DNA of 64,000 bases from Sulfuricurvum kujiense DSM 16994. GTDB taxonomy: Bacteria > Campylobacterota > Campylobacteria > Campylobacterales > Sulfurimonadaceae. Both the position numbers and the translations under genes were made by a program. Shown here one piece after another: positions 43,690-51,881 of this stretch. Every line of letters starts with the position of its first letter. The stretch's first letter is position 1. The notes under the pieces were generated by a model that was not told the DNA's origin, ran no database searches, and worked only from the letters and a program-made list of their open reading frames with translations. Location: NCBI RefSeq assembly GCF_000183725.1, contig NC_014762.1:1302001-1366000 (forward strand), in the 5' to 3' direction.

Positions 43690-45029
43690 CTCTTATCTCT
43701 CAGCATACTGACACATTTAAAGAAGCCCTTTATCTTAGTGGTGATTATGAAAAATACAATAAATTTGTAAATGACATGATCGAGTTAAAAGAACAAGCAC
43801 AAGACATACATGACATAAACAATGATAACCGTTTTATTGTTTTTACTATGGGCGGTATGAAATGGCATATCATGGCCACTTCAATTCGCGGCTATTCTGT
43901 TGTCTTGAAAAATGGTGATGTATCAATCGCTTTGAAGAAAAAAGGTGATTTAAAAACCGATAAAAACCCTTCTGTAAAAATCGAATATCGTGCTTCTTTT
44001 CTTGTTAATTATGGCCTTAATTCATGTGTTAAAACTATGCATGATTATTTTAAAGTATTTATTCATGCTGATTTTATTTCTAAAGTCCAAGAGATTCATA
44101 TCTCGGCGGATACGCAGGGTCACCGTTTTTCTCTCCTTGATATTGTACGATTTAAGACTAGAAGCCGCTTTATCTCGGTTCATGATGGAGATGATGAATT
44201 TATCGGAAGACAAATGGTGTTTTCTTCTCGCCGGATGGAGACAATGTATTTTGGAGGTTCTAATAACAAATTACGCATCTATGACAAAACAAAGGAAATT
44301 AAGGGCCATCCTGACTCGGGGCATATTGAAAGACTATGGAGACTTAATCCGCTTTATAACGAACAAAAGGACGTTTGGAGAATTGAATTTCAGATCAGAC
44401 GGCCTATTCTAAAACAACTATTTAATGCTCATAAAGAGCCGTATGATTACACCTCTGTTCTTCTTGAAAATATTTCGGGTCTATGGGATTTTTTTATTAA
44501 CTATTTTTCTTACCGTGATTTAGACCGTGATAAAACATTGAACATCATCGAGGGCCATTGGCAAAAGAAAGATGGCTCTTTTAAAATCCTTACAAAAGAA
44601 GCTGAAAGAAACATTTATAAAAAATCAGAGCTTCATCCTTTATGGAAATTGATTAGCTCTTATGAGGCTACAAAACCATCTTATTACTTTCGATTCAACC
44701 AGGTCAAGGCTACGTCACCCATTTACGCTATGAACGCCTACTGCGCTCTTGTTTCAACGATTACTAAACATTACGGGAGGTTTGATGAAGAACTCGTTAA
44801 AAAAACTATTGTCGAGGCGGAAACTCGTTGCGAGAAGAATAATGACATGGGTGTATTGGATAAAGCAATTTTAAAAACTGTGGATTATTTCGCAAAAGTT
44901 GATTATCAAAAATCGAATGGGTTGGACATCATAGATGTAGATGATGCCGTAAAAGAAAACATAGAGTATTACATTGCTCCGTTGGCTTCCCATACTGTAG
45001 AAAATGCTCTACATAAAACTATATTTTAA
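43686..45029 (+). CDS. Rep_trans-type rolling-circle replication initiation protein
   Basis: 447 residues. The central and later part matches the replication initiation factor family (PF02486, as in CTX phage RstA): a conserved block NNKLRIYDKTKEIKGH, then DVWRIEFQIRRPILKQLF. These proteins nick one strand at the origin to begin rolling-circle synthesis; the catalytic tyrosine cannot be assigned with certainty, Y in RIYDKT is conserved. Longest gene of the prophage and the best evidence that it replicates as a circle. Confidence 0.85.
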   Translation: MTLISQHTDTFKEALYLSGDYEKYNKFVNDMIELKEQAQDIHDINNDNRFIVFTMGGMKWHIMATSIRGYSVVLKNGDVSIALKKKGDLKTDKNPSVKIEYRASFLVNYGLNSCVKTMHDYFKVFIHADFISKVQEIHISADTQGHRFSLLDIVRFKTRSRFISVHDGDDEFIGRQMVFSSRRMETMYFGGSNNKLRIYDKTKEIKGHPDSGHIERLWRLNPLYNEQKDVWRIEFQIRRPILKQLFNAHKEPYDYTSVLLENISGLWDFFINYFSYRDLDRDKTLNIIEGHWQKKDGSFKILTKEAERNIYKKSELHPLWKLISSYEATKPSYYFRFNQVKATSPIYAMNAYCALVSTITKHYGRFDEELVKKTIVEAETRCEKNNDMGVLDKAILKTVDYFAKVDYQKSNGLDIIDVDDAVKENIEYYIAPLASHTVENALHKTIF

Positions 45030-45039
45030 GGATTGAAAA

Positions 45040-45246
45040 ATGCCAATCGCATTAATCTCGTATTTTGTCCCTCTTGCTGTTGAGCTTATTAAAGCTTATG
45101 TAAAAACGACTGATTCTTCTAAGGATGATAAAGTCTTAGAAGTCGTTCAGACCGGATGCGCTTATCTTGCTCCTCGAGGTAACAATACTGTAAATTTTGG
45201 TACTGTTAGCGTCGTTGATTCTCATAAAATGATTGAGGCGGTTTAA
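45040..45246 (+). CDS. Phage small protein with hydrophobic N terminus
   Basis: 68 residues. An N-terminal hydrophobic helix (IALISYFVPLAVELIKAYV) followed by a polar tail. Could be a membrane or virion protein. It lacks the signal peptide plus central helix of an inovirus major coat protein. Good AAGGATTG site. Confidence 0.65.
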   Translation: MPIALISYFVPLAVELIKAYVKTTDSSKDDKVLEVVQTGCAYLAPRGNNTVNFGTVSVVDSHKMIEAV

Positions 45247-45247
45247 A

Positions 45248-45808
45248 ATGGCTCGTAACTATTATGTTAATTTTTCTTTTGTAAATGATGTTCTAACTGA
45301 GCGTCGATCTTTCTTAGATTCTAGTGACTCTATCACTGAATATCCTTTGGGTAATTATCCCTCTTATTTTTCTGTTGTTGATTTGGTTCCTTCCGTCAAT
45401 TGTGATCTTTTCTTTTCTACTCTTGTCGGTTGTTATGCTTTTGAAATTCAGCTTGTCCAAAATGATGGTTTGATGTTGAGTGTTTTAAATGATTCATCAT
45501 ACATCTTTCCTGAAACCGTCGTTTATTTTGACATTGAGGGTGTTTACAAATATGCCGGTCTTCCCGTTCCTCCTTTGCTGGGTTCTCTCCCCTCTTTAAA
45601 CGGTAACGGTTGTGAATATATTGATGGTGCAATGGTTGTTTCTGTTGGACGTCCTAACGTTGTTTACTCTGTTGTTCGTTCTTCTTTTCAGATTTATGCT
45701 GACAATGCTTATCAGGTTGTTTATGATCTTTCTAGTGTTGATGGTCATAAACTTTCTGTTCCTGAGTCTCTTCTAACTGCGTATGTTCCGCCAGTTACCA
45801 CTCCTTAA
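45248..45808 (+). CDS. Phage protein, strand-rich, possible virion protein
   Basis: 186 residues, rich in Tyr, Val, Ser and Asp with alternating pattern, as in beta-sandwich structural proteins; ends PPVTTP. No family recognised. The ATG at 45248 is one base after the previous stop; the frame opens slightly earlier. Coding strand is extremely T-rich. First of the presumed structural block. Confidence 0.65.
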   Translation: MARNYYVNFSFVNDVLTERRSFLDSSDSITEYPLGNYPSYFSVVDLVPSVNCDLFFSTLVGCYAFEIQLVQNDGLMLSVLNDSSYIFPETVVYFDIEGVYKYAGLPVPPLLGSLPSLNGNGCEYIDGAMVVSVGRPNVVYSVVRSSFQIYADNAYQVVYDLSSVDGHKLSVPESLLTAYVPPVTTP

Positions 45809-45852
45809 GTTTTGGGGGTGTAAAATGGTTGAAAATTATATAGGATTCTATT

Positions 45853-45975
45853 ATGAAAAAGTTTTTTCTTCGTCGTATTCCAATATTTTATATTATGCGA
45901 AAACAGCCTTTATTGGTTTTAATCATTTTTTGCGCTTTTTCAATTTTAATTTTCATGGCTCTTGTAGCCCAATAA
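45853..45975 (+). CDS. Phage single-span membrane protein (alternative frame possible)
   Basis: 40 residues: a basic N terminus (MKKFFLRR) and one membrane helix (LLVLIIFCAFSILIFMALV). A second frame across the same DNA (ATG at 45825, stop at 45986) has a GGGGGT site but a less protein-like product. I prefer the membrane protein; both could be made. Confidence 0.5.
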   Translation: MKKFFLRRIPIFYIMRKQPLLVLIIFCAFSILIFMALVAQ

Positions 45976-45985
45976 AGGGTTACTG

Positions 45986-47293
45986 ATGGCCGTTGAATTT
46001 GTTCCTCGTTCTTCTGCTTTAAAAGTTCTTTGGGCTGGTGCTCAGTTTAACCCTTGGGTTCGTGGTGCTGTTGCTGCTGGAACTGCTGCTTATCTAGGTT
46101 ATGAGGCATATAATAAAGGTCTTTTAGACCCTTATTTGCCTGACGGACTTGATAAATTTCCTGATATTCCAACTTTGCCTCTCCCTCCTTCGCCTGCTCC
46201 GACTCCTACTAAAACGAGTCCAGTTGTCCCGAATCCATCTGTTAAAGCACCTATTGATGAGCTTAAAGAAAAAATGAATGAAAATACACGAATTGCTAAT
46301 ACTAATTTTCAAAATATTGAAAATAAGATTAATTCTGCTGTTGATTCATTTTCAACTGCAAACACTTCTCTCGTCGATGCTGTTTCTCATTCTCCTCTAT
46401 TAATGCATCAGGCTATGACAAAGGATACTTTGGATTCTATTGCTATCTCTTTAGAGAAGCAAAATTTAATTTTTACTAATCTTACTGATGTCTTCATTTC
46501 TTACTTTGATTCATTTTTGAATGTTCAAATTCTTGATGTTCAGAATAATAAGGTTATCACTGATTATCAAAAAAAGATGGCTTCTAGTGGTGATTATGGT
46601 GATGCCGATTATTTTTATGCTTTTGAGTCTACTTCTGTTTATTGGCATAAGGTTGATTTGGCACAATATGTTTTTGATGAACGATTGGGTATTACCACAA
46701 ATTCTGATTTGTTGCCTTCTGTTATGTATATGGAAGGTGAAATTTCATTGATTGATAGGCTTGAAGAAACAAGTACTAAGAAAGAAATTCGTGATGCTGT
46801 CGAATCTTATAGAAAGTCTAAAGTTCCTTCTGGTGTTCGTGCTTTAATTGATTTTGCTCTTGTTAAAGGTACTGAGTCTGAAAAAGAAGCAACTAAAGAA
46901 GCTTCTACTTATTATAAAGCGGCTACTGAGAATCTATCAAATGATGTTAGTGGTGTTTCTCTTTCGAAAATTGCTGGATGGGCTGATATGGCTATTGAGC
47001 GTGAAAAAATTATTCAAACTCCTACTACAATAAAGGATATGGATGGTACTGTAATTGCTGAGAATGTTTCTCCCTTGAGTATTTCTATTACTAAAGATGC
47101 TTCTATAGCAAGAGAAAAAACCGATATTAATAGTCAGGAATTTGACGACGATGATTTTAATAATCCTTTTGATGTTATTCCGACTATTCCATTTATTTCT
47201 TCCTCGGATATATATAATCCGAAACATCAAGCCCCTACTTCTAATTCTTTCTTAGAGATTATGAAAACAAAGTTTACGGGTTTATTCTCTTAA
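45986..47293 (+). CDS. Phage large protein, coiled-coil, possible pilot/structural protein
   Basis: 435 residues. A hydrophobic Gly/Ala segment near the start (VRGAVAAGTAAYLGYEAY), a proline-rich linker (about 60-85), then long helical, coiled-coil-like regions. No family recognised, no P-loop. A hydrophobic start plus coiled coils would suit a DNA-injection or vertex protein, but that is inference. It ends the first structural block, before the first 89-base control repeat. Confidence 0.65.
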   Translation: MAVEFVPRSSALKVLWAGAQFNPWVRGAVAAGTAAYLGYEAYNKGLLDPYLPDGLDKFPDIPTLPLPPSPAPTPTKTSPVVPNPSVKAPIDELKEKMNENTRIANTNFQNIENKINSAVDSFSTANTSLVDAVSHSPLLMHQAMTKDTLDSIAISLEKQNLIFTNLTDVFISYFDSFLNVQILDVQNNKVITDYQKKMASSGDYGDADYFYAFESTSVYWHKVDLAQYVFDERLGITTNSDLLPSVMYMEGEISLIDRLEETSTKKEIRDAVESYRKSKVPSGVRALIDFALVKGTESEKEATKEASTYYKAATENLSNDVSGVSLSKIAGWADMAIEREKIIQTPTTIKDMDGTVIAENVSPLSISITKDASIAREKTDINSQEFDDDDFNNPFDVIPTIPFISSSDIYNPKHQAPTSNSFLEIMKTKFTGLFS

Positions 47294-47313
47294 TTCCTTC
47301 CCTTTTGGGTTGG

Positions 47314-47402
47314 AAAATTCAAACGTATTTGATTGATACCCTATTTAAACCCTCTATTTATCGATATTAAAAAATATAAAATTCAAATATTGTTCTTAAT
47401 TT
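47314..47402 (+). repeat. 89-base direct repeat, copy 1
   Basis: Aligns without gaps to 49449-49537, 77 of 89 bases the same; the last 49 bases differ at only two. Contains the palindrome TATCGATA and AT-rich promoter-like sequence. It lies 47 bases before the 259-residue protein gene. Probably a promoter or control element. Confidence 0.85.
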
Positions 47403-47449
47403 CTTTTTTTCTCTACGATTTCCTAAAATATTTTCGTTTTGGGGATTAG

Positions 47450-48229
47450 ATGAGCGTTGCACAAAATACCGTCATTAATATGGGTGAAGACCTCACCATG
47501 ATGGTTGGATACTCTGTTGTTAATCAATGGTTGCATGATAAATTATCCGATCTCTTCCCTCCTGAATTAGACGAAAATGGTAAACCCGTCCAAAACATTG
47601 CATTAGAAGTTCTGAGCGGTGGTGCTTCTTTTCTTTTTATGTCGTCAATGATGGAAGTTATACGACGTGAAGAGAAATTTATCGAATACTTATTCGTGGC
47701 TGGTGAGGCTGTGATAGATGTTCTTTATGCTCGTAATAAAGGGTTCTTTGATGGTATGAAATCTAAAATAATGGGGCTTAGAGGTGTTAAAGCTGTTTCT
47801 AAAATGAAAACCCTTAATTCACAAACAGATCAGACGAATTCATTTGTCGGACAAGTTTATCAAGCTATGCAGGCGATCATGCAGGGTCGTAATTCTTCGC
47901 ATGATGTAGCGAATACTATTTCGGCTTCTAATAGTTCTCAGGATACGGCTATTAACCGTGAGGCTCATAACCTCAAATTTGCTGAATTGCACAACAAATC
48001 CTTTTCTTCCTCTTTGTTCATAAAAACGGCGACGGGCTCTTTTACGGTTGCGGATAAAGTCATGCTTCAAAAAATGATTGGTAGAACAGAATTTTCTACG
48101 GTTCCGTTAAATGTTGACGAATTCAATAAAGTACATGAATTCCTTTATGTTAAAGATTCTAACGGAAAAATGGTTGCTCTTACCAATGCTCTTATGTCTT
48201 GGGCTAATGGTATGGGTTTTATTAAATAA
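47450..48229 (+). CDS. Phage hypothetical protein, second block
   Basis: 259 residues, helical, with hydrophobic stretches (ALEVLSGGASFLFMSSMMEV) and a Gln/Ser-rich middle. No family recognised. Start ATG follows GGGGATTAG. First gene after the first control repeat. Its length is near that of small double-jelly-roll capsid proteins, but its helical look argues against that fold. Confidence 0.65.
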   Translation: MSVAQNTVINMGEDLTMMVGYSVVNQWLHDKLSDLFPPELDENGKPVQNIALEVLSGGASFLFMSSMMEVIRREEKFIEYLFVAGEAVIDVLYARNKGFFDGMKSKIMGLRGVKAVSKMKTLNSQTDQTNSFVGQVYQAMQAIMQGRNSSHDVANTISASNSSQDTAINREAHNLKFAELHNKSFSSSLFIKTATGSFTVADKVMLQKMIGRTEFSTVPLNVDEFNKVHEFLYVKDSNGKMVALTNALMSWANGMGFIK

Positions 48230-48247
48230 TATTAAAGGGGTAGAAAA

Positions 48248-48364
48248 ATGACATCATGTGAAGAAGCGTCGGTTAGACAAAGGGATATTCAAAGACTTCT
48301 TCAGGCTCTTTGTACTGTTTTTGGTATTAATATTGATATGATTGGCTTGGAGCTTAAATTATAA
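48248..48364 (+). CDS. Phage very small protein
   Basis: 38 residues, one helix (RQRDIQRLLQALCTVFGINIDMIG). AAAGGGG site, and the stop overlaps the next ATG by one base. Supported mainly by spacing. Confidence 0.45.
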   Translation: MTSCEEASVRQRDIQRLLQALCTVFGINIDMIGLELKL

Positions 48365-48684
48365 TGTTTCCTTTTTGGTGTTGTTGTGATTGTTCACCAT
48401 TTAAATTTTATGGTTTATGTGTCTCTGACCCTTATAATGTAAGTCTTGGTTCTTTGATTCGGATTGAAGAATTTTCGTATTATTCGAGTCTGGACGATAT
48501 GCTTCGCCTTTCTGATTGGTATTATGCTGATTGGGCTGTTGTTCAATCTATTGATTTAACTAAATATGATTTTAGTGCTGTTAATGATCTTTCTTCTCCT
48601 TTTATGTATGGTCTTACACGTAGGGTTTATGCAAATGGAATTAGGGAATTTAAATACTATTTCAAAAAGGTTTACTGTGGCTAA
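48364..48684 (+). CDS. Phage Cys/Tyr-rich small protein
   Basis: 106 residues. Cysteine cluster at the start (FWCCCDCSPF) and many Tyr/Phe later. The start overlaps the previous stop; no clear ribosome site, so coupling is likely. Function unknown. Confidence 0.55.
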   Translation: MFPFWCCCDCSPFKFYGLCVSDPYNVSLGSLIRIEEFSYYSSLDDMLRLSDWYYADWAVVQSIDLTKYDFSAVNDLSSPFMYGLTRRVYANGIREFKYYFKKVYCG

Positions 48685-49057
48685 AGTTCGTATCCAACTA
48701 AAACAAGGTGGTCGCACATACGTTGAGCGTGGAGAGTTTAAAAGCCTCGCCGCAGTTCTTGATTTTTACAACTCTTTGTCAACTGCTCAGGTAACAGAAG
48801 TTTGGGGGTTTTCTAGCCCATATACTGACACGACGATTCCGCCAGTGGATGACATGGCTTATTTTCCTATGGTTAAGCTCATTGCACGAAATGAAGAAAG
48901 CCAAAAATCGATGCAGGTGGTTGTCCGTAACGTCAAGTTGACAAAAGATAGCACCGATATAGCCCTAAAAATCAAGGAGTGCATGGAGATCGACGGCTTA
49001 AATATCGATGCGACAATCGCAACCGTGTTTAAGGAAAGCAAACTAAGCGGCTATTAG
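48677..49057 (+). CDS. Phage hypothetical protein with GTG start
   Basis: 126 residues from the GTG at 48677, which overlaps the previous gene by 8 bases and has AAAAAGG upstream. GC content is visibly higher than in neighbouring phage genes, and it is the only such gene in the block, so it may be a later acquisition. No family recognised. Confidence 0.6.
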   Translation: MAKVRIQLKQGGRTYVERGEFKSLAAVLDFYNSLSTAQVTEVWGFSSPYTDTTIPPVDDMAYFPMVKLIARNEESQKSMQVVVRNVKLTKDSTDIALKIKECMEIDGLNIDATIATVFKESKLSGY

Positions 49058-49082
49058 GCCGCTCCTCCCCCTCCCCCCACAC

Positions 49083-49124
49083 AAAAAAAGCGACCGACGG
49101 GCGCATATTGCGCCATAAGGTCGC
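49083..49124 (-). terminator. Nested hairpin, minus-strand terminator or packaging signal
   Basis: Outer stem GCGACC/GGTCGC and inner stem GGCGCA/TGCGCC with a TAT loop. An A7 run stands on its left, so on the minus strand this is a hairpin followed by seven T, a textbook terminator. No minus-strand gene reads into it, which makes a packaging or origin hairpin an alternative. Confidence 0.6.
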
Positions 49125-49448
49125 GTTCCCCCTCCCCTATAAGATAAATCCCTCTGAGCAGTCAACTATCAGAACTCGGCCTGAACTTTTTTGGTAATGC
49201 TTCTTAACATTTTGGTGCTTTCGATATGTTAATCCCGTGCAGGGGGCCGACCTGAGTTAGCTCGACACTTAAAAGCTATTTCGTGGGGCCGATCTCTGAC
49301 TAACGCAATTCATGAATAACCCCTCGTTCTCAATGACAAAAAAGAAACTCTAAACGTCTTTAATGGTTCTGAGGTAAAAGCCCTGCTTTTATCTTCTCTT
49401 TGTCTCCTATCGGCTTTAAAATGCGAATTATGGCTATTTTATTTTTTA

Positions 49449-49537
49449 AAAATTCAAAGGTATTTGAACTACACCACTTTTTAACCCGCTATTTATCGAT
49501 ATTAATAAATATAAAATTCAAATATTGTTCTTCATTT
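49449..49537 (+). repeat. 89-base direct repeat, copy 2
   Basis: Partner of 47314-47402, 2,135 bases away. Lies 119 bases before the next gene block (49657 onward), at the same role-position as copy 1. Confidence 0.85.
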
Positions 49538-49656
49538 TAAAATCTTGCAAAACTTTCCCTGTTGAATTTTCATTAGCGGTTTTTATTAGCGGTCATTATT
49601 TTGTCGCTTTTGGCTTTGCTTTTGTCTGTATTCAAACATTTTTAAAAAGGATTGTT

Positions 49657-50001
49657 ATGTCTCTTTTGGTTAACACTTGTAAAAAGTCTTATGCTTCAAA
49701 TGATATCGTTTGCTCGCCTGCTGACTTGTTGGTTATTACTAACCTTATGGAAGGTGTCGTTTCTGTTTTTGATGAAGTTGGTTTGGGCGGAACAGATGTT
49801 CCTACTCCTTCGAAAAAACGTGTAATGAAATTTGGAGTTAATCGTAAAGCTGATCGTCTCGGCTGTACTGTTACTCTCAAACATGTTAAACCGGGTAAAA
49901 ATGAGGTCGATATTTTTGCTCATAAAGCTCTTTTCGATGCGGATTATAAGCACTCTATGTCTGCAACTGGTATTCGTCAAATTTACGGAGGAGAAATCTA
50001 A
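49657..50001 (+). CDS. Phage small protein, candidate virion protein
   Basis: 114 residues. Chosen start is the ATG at 49657 with AAAAAGGA; the frame opens from a TTG at 49525 without a site. Contains basic, strand-like segments (KKRVMKFGVNRKADRLGCTVTLKHV). Head of the last block, right after the control repeat, so likely well expressed; capsid role is inference. Confidence 0.6.
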   Translation: MSLLVNTCKKSYASNDIVCSPADLLVITNLMEGVVSVFDEVGLGGTDVPTPSKKRVMKFGVNRKADRLGCTVTLKHVKPGKNEVDIFAHKALFDADYKHSMSATGIRQIYGGEI

Positions 50002-50342
50002 TGAAATCTTTGGTTGTTAATCAACTCGGTGATGATACTGTACGTCATTACCTCCCTATGACTGGCGTAAATGCTGTAACGTTTGCAACTGATATTTTCG
50101 CGGGGACTTGGAAAGTTTTTGAGGAAACTTCTTCTTTGGGTAGTGATACTGCTGTTGTTAACGCCAATAAGGTTGGCGTTCAGCTTGTTGACTCTGTAGG
50201 TCATAAAACTTATTTGCGAATGATCGCAAAAAGCACTATGAGTTCAGACGATATTCGAACGGCTCTTACTGGCCTTACAATCAATGGTGTACTTGTTGAC
50301 AAAGTAGTATTTGTCGACTTTTCACCTCTTACCTTCGCTTAA
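50001..50342 (+). CDS. Phage small protein, candidate virion protein
   Basis: 113 residues, overlapping the previous gene by one base (TAATG) and behind a GGAGGAG site. Strand-rich, polar. Nearly the same length as the gene before; I see no clear sequence likeness between the two. Could be a second capsid subunit. Confidence 0.6.
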   Translation: MKSLVVNQLGDDTVRHYLPMTGVNAVTFATDIFAGTWKVFEETSSLGSDTAVVNANKVGVQLVDSVGHKTYLRMIAKSTMSSDDIRTALTGLTINGVLVDKVVFVDFSPLTFA

Positions 50343-50360
50343 GGGCGGGGGTGACCCATT

Positions 50361-50978
50361 ATGCAAACTAGTCTCCAAATTGCTCTTTCTTTTGTTTCTG
50401 CTATTATTACCGATGAAATTATCCCCTCTGTTGATCAGCTTTCTACTCAAAACCCTACTATTGACCTTTCTCCCGTAACAACTAGACTCGATGAAATAAG
50501 CACAACTCTCGCGGCTATTGATTATACACCTGACACAAATGTGATAGTTGATTTTGTTGTTATAGATTCGGCGGTATCTACTATTGATTTTTCGGGTATT
50601 GATTTGAATGCTGACGGTGGAATTTATGAAATTGATTTACAAATTGTTAGCGGAAATTCATTAGGTGGAAAAATTTATGCTTTCGCGAACGGTTTAACGA
50701 CATTATCTCTTTATGGCTCAAGCGAGGGTGCGGGAACTCCGACTATTATGATTGTTAATAATGTTTCAGGTCTTAAGATTTCTGGTTTTGCGAAACTTTC
50801 TTTGGTTGGCGGAATAATGACATATCTCGGTATGAATCAGTATGCTTCGAATCAATATCATTCTGTATCAATGCAAAAGCTTGCTGCAGTTGATAATATT
50901 ACTAAGTTGACTTTTACGGCTTCTAACGCTTCTCTTTTTGGTGTTGGTTCCCGAATTATCATTAGAAAGGTTGGCTAA
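50361..50978 (+). CDS. Phage beta-rich protein, candidate receptor-binding/spike protein
   Basis: 205 residues. N-terminal helical part, then regular beta-rich sequence ending ITKLTFTASNASLFGVGSRI, similar in style to the closing motif of many phage surface proteins. Possible host-recognition protein. Precedes the lysis genes. Confidence 0.6.
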   Translation: MQTSLQIALSFVSAIITDEIIPSVDQLSTQNPTIDLSPVTTRLDEISTTLAAIDYTPDTNVIVDFVVIDSAVSTIDFSGIDLNADGGIYEIDLQIVSGNSLGGKIYAFANGLTTLSLYGSSEGAGTPTIMIVNNVSGLKISGFAKLSLVGGIMTYLGMNQYASNQYHSVSMQKLAAVDNITKLTFTASNASLFGVGSRIIIRKVG

Positions 50979-51197
50979 ATGGAAATCTCTTTTTCTCAAT
51001 CCCCTATTCAATTTTCTTCTTCTGAATTGGATAAAGTAAATCTTTCTGAACAACTTTCAAATGCACTTGATTTTTTGAATCGAACCGATCATAAAGTACT
51101 TCCTGATTATGAACCATCATCAGATGAGTATATTTTAGAAATTGCTCAACAACGTATCGAAGCTAGACGTTTTATTAGAGAGAATAAAAATGTCTGA
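50979..51197 (+). CDS. Phage hypothetical protein
   Basis: 72 residues, acidic, soluble (PDYEPSSDEYILEIAQQRIEARRFI). Starts right after the previous stop and overlaps the holin-like gene by 8 bases. Confidence 0.6.
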   Translation: MEISFSQSPIQFSSSELDKVNLSEQLSNALDFLNRTDHKVLPDYEPSSDEYILEIAQQRIEARRFIRENKNV

Positions 51198-51399
51198 AAA
51201 TGAAAAATGCCAAAACTGCAATTACACTCTAAGCGATGAGCAATTAGAAAAAATTGCAACCCTTGTTTCTCAAAAGCTAAAACAGAGTTTTTATCTCCGT
51301 GTAGGTGAGGGCGTTGTAAATTACTTTATCGTTATTGCATCGGCCATTGGCGGTGCTGTATATTTGTATCTAAAATCAAAAGGTCTTATAAATGAGTAA
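51190..51399 (+). CDS. Holin-like membrane protein
   Basis: 69 residues: polar N-terminal part with a CxxC (KCQNCNY), then one membrane helix (VVNYFIVIASAIGGAVYLYL) and a short charged tail. Placed directly before the endolysin gene and overlapping it by 8 bases, as expected of a holin. Confidence 0.65.
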   Translation: MSENEKCQNCNYTLSDEQLEKIATLVSQKLKQSFYLRVGEGVVNYFIVIASAIGGAVYLYLKSKGLINE

Positions 51400-51757
51400 A
51401 TGGAAATATTTTAAAAAAGATGAATTTACTTGCAAGTGTGGTTGTGGTCTTAACAATATTAGCGATGCTCTTCTTGATAAACTTGACGAAGCTCGCGATA
51501 TTTCGGGAGTTCCTTTTTCAATTAATGCGGGTACTCGATGTAAAAAACACAATTCTGATCCAAATGTTAAAGGCGAACCTGATAGCGCACATCTTTACGG
51601 TTATGCGGCGGATATCTCTGCTAAGACCTCTCAGCAGAAGTTTGCTATTATATCTTCTCTTTTAAAAGTAGGTTTCGTTCGTATTGGCGTTTATGATACA
51701 TTTATTCATGCTGACATCGACCCTAAAAAACCTCAAAATGTTGTTTGGGATGATTAA
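51392..51757 (+). CDS. M15-family endolysin (L,D-/D,D-peptidase)
   Basis: 121 residues. Zinc site clearly visible: SAHLYGYAADIS gives the SxHxxGxAxD pattern and FIHADID gives the last His. No signal peptide. Small M15 enzymes of this length are common phage lysins. Its presence implies release by lysis, unlike inoviruses, which are secreted. Last gene of the prophage. Confidence 0.85.
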   Translation: MSKWKYFKKDEFTCKCGCGLNNISDALLDKLDEARDISGVPFSINAGTRCKKHNSDPNVKGEPDSAHLYGYAADISAKTSQQKFAIISSLLKVGFVRIGVYDTFIHADIDPKKPQNVVWDD

Positions 51758-51881
51758 TTTCATCCCTTAAGCATAATTCTTTCTTCTTAACATTTAATTC
51801 TATTTATAAAGTTCTTTTAATTTTTCTTTATTTATAATTCTGAATTTTCATGTTTGATATTGTATCAAGCTCAAATCTTCT

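Larger units (their letters stand above)
49058..49656 (+). other. 600-base non-coding region of the prophage, candidate origin/packaging region
   Basis: Longest gap in an otherwise packed element. It holds a strong nested hairpin (49083-49124), two related GGGGCCGA-containing stretches (about 49236 and 49285), the second 89-base control repeat, and two copies of ATTAGCGGT near 49572 and 49585. Rolling-circle phages keep their nick site and packaging signal in such a region; the nick site was not identified. Confidence 0.55.

Noticed and set aside
45825-45986. Frame starting at 45825 with a strong ribosome site
   Set aside because: Its product is less protein-like than the overlapping membrane protein from 45853; kept only as an alternative.
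49525-49656. N-terminal extension of the 49657 gene from a TTG
   Set aside because: No ribosome site, and it would run through the control repeat; the ATG at 49657 has AAAAAGGA.
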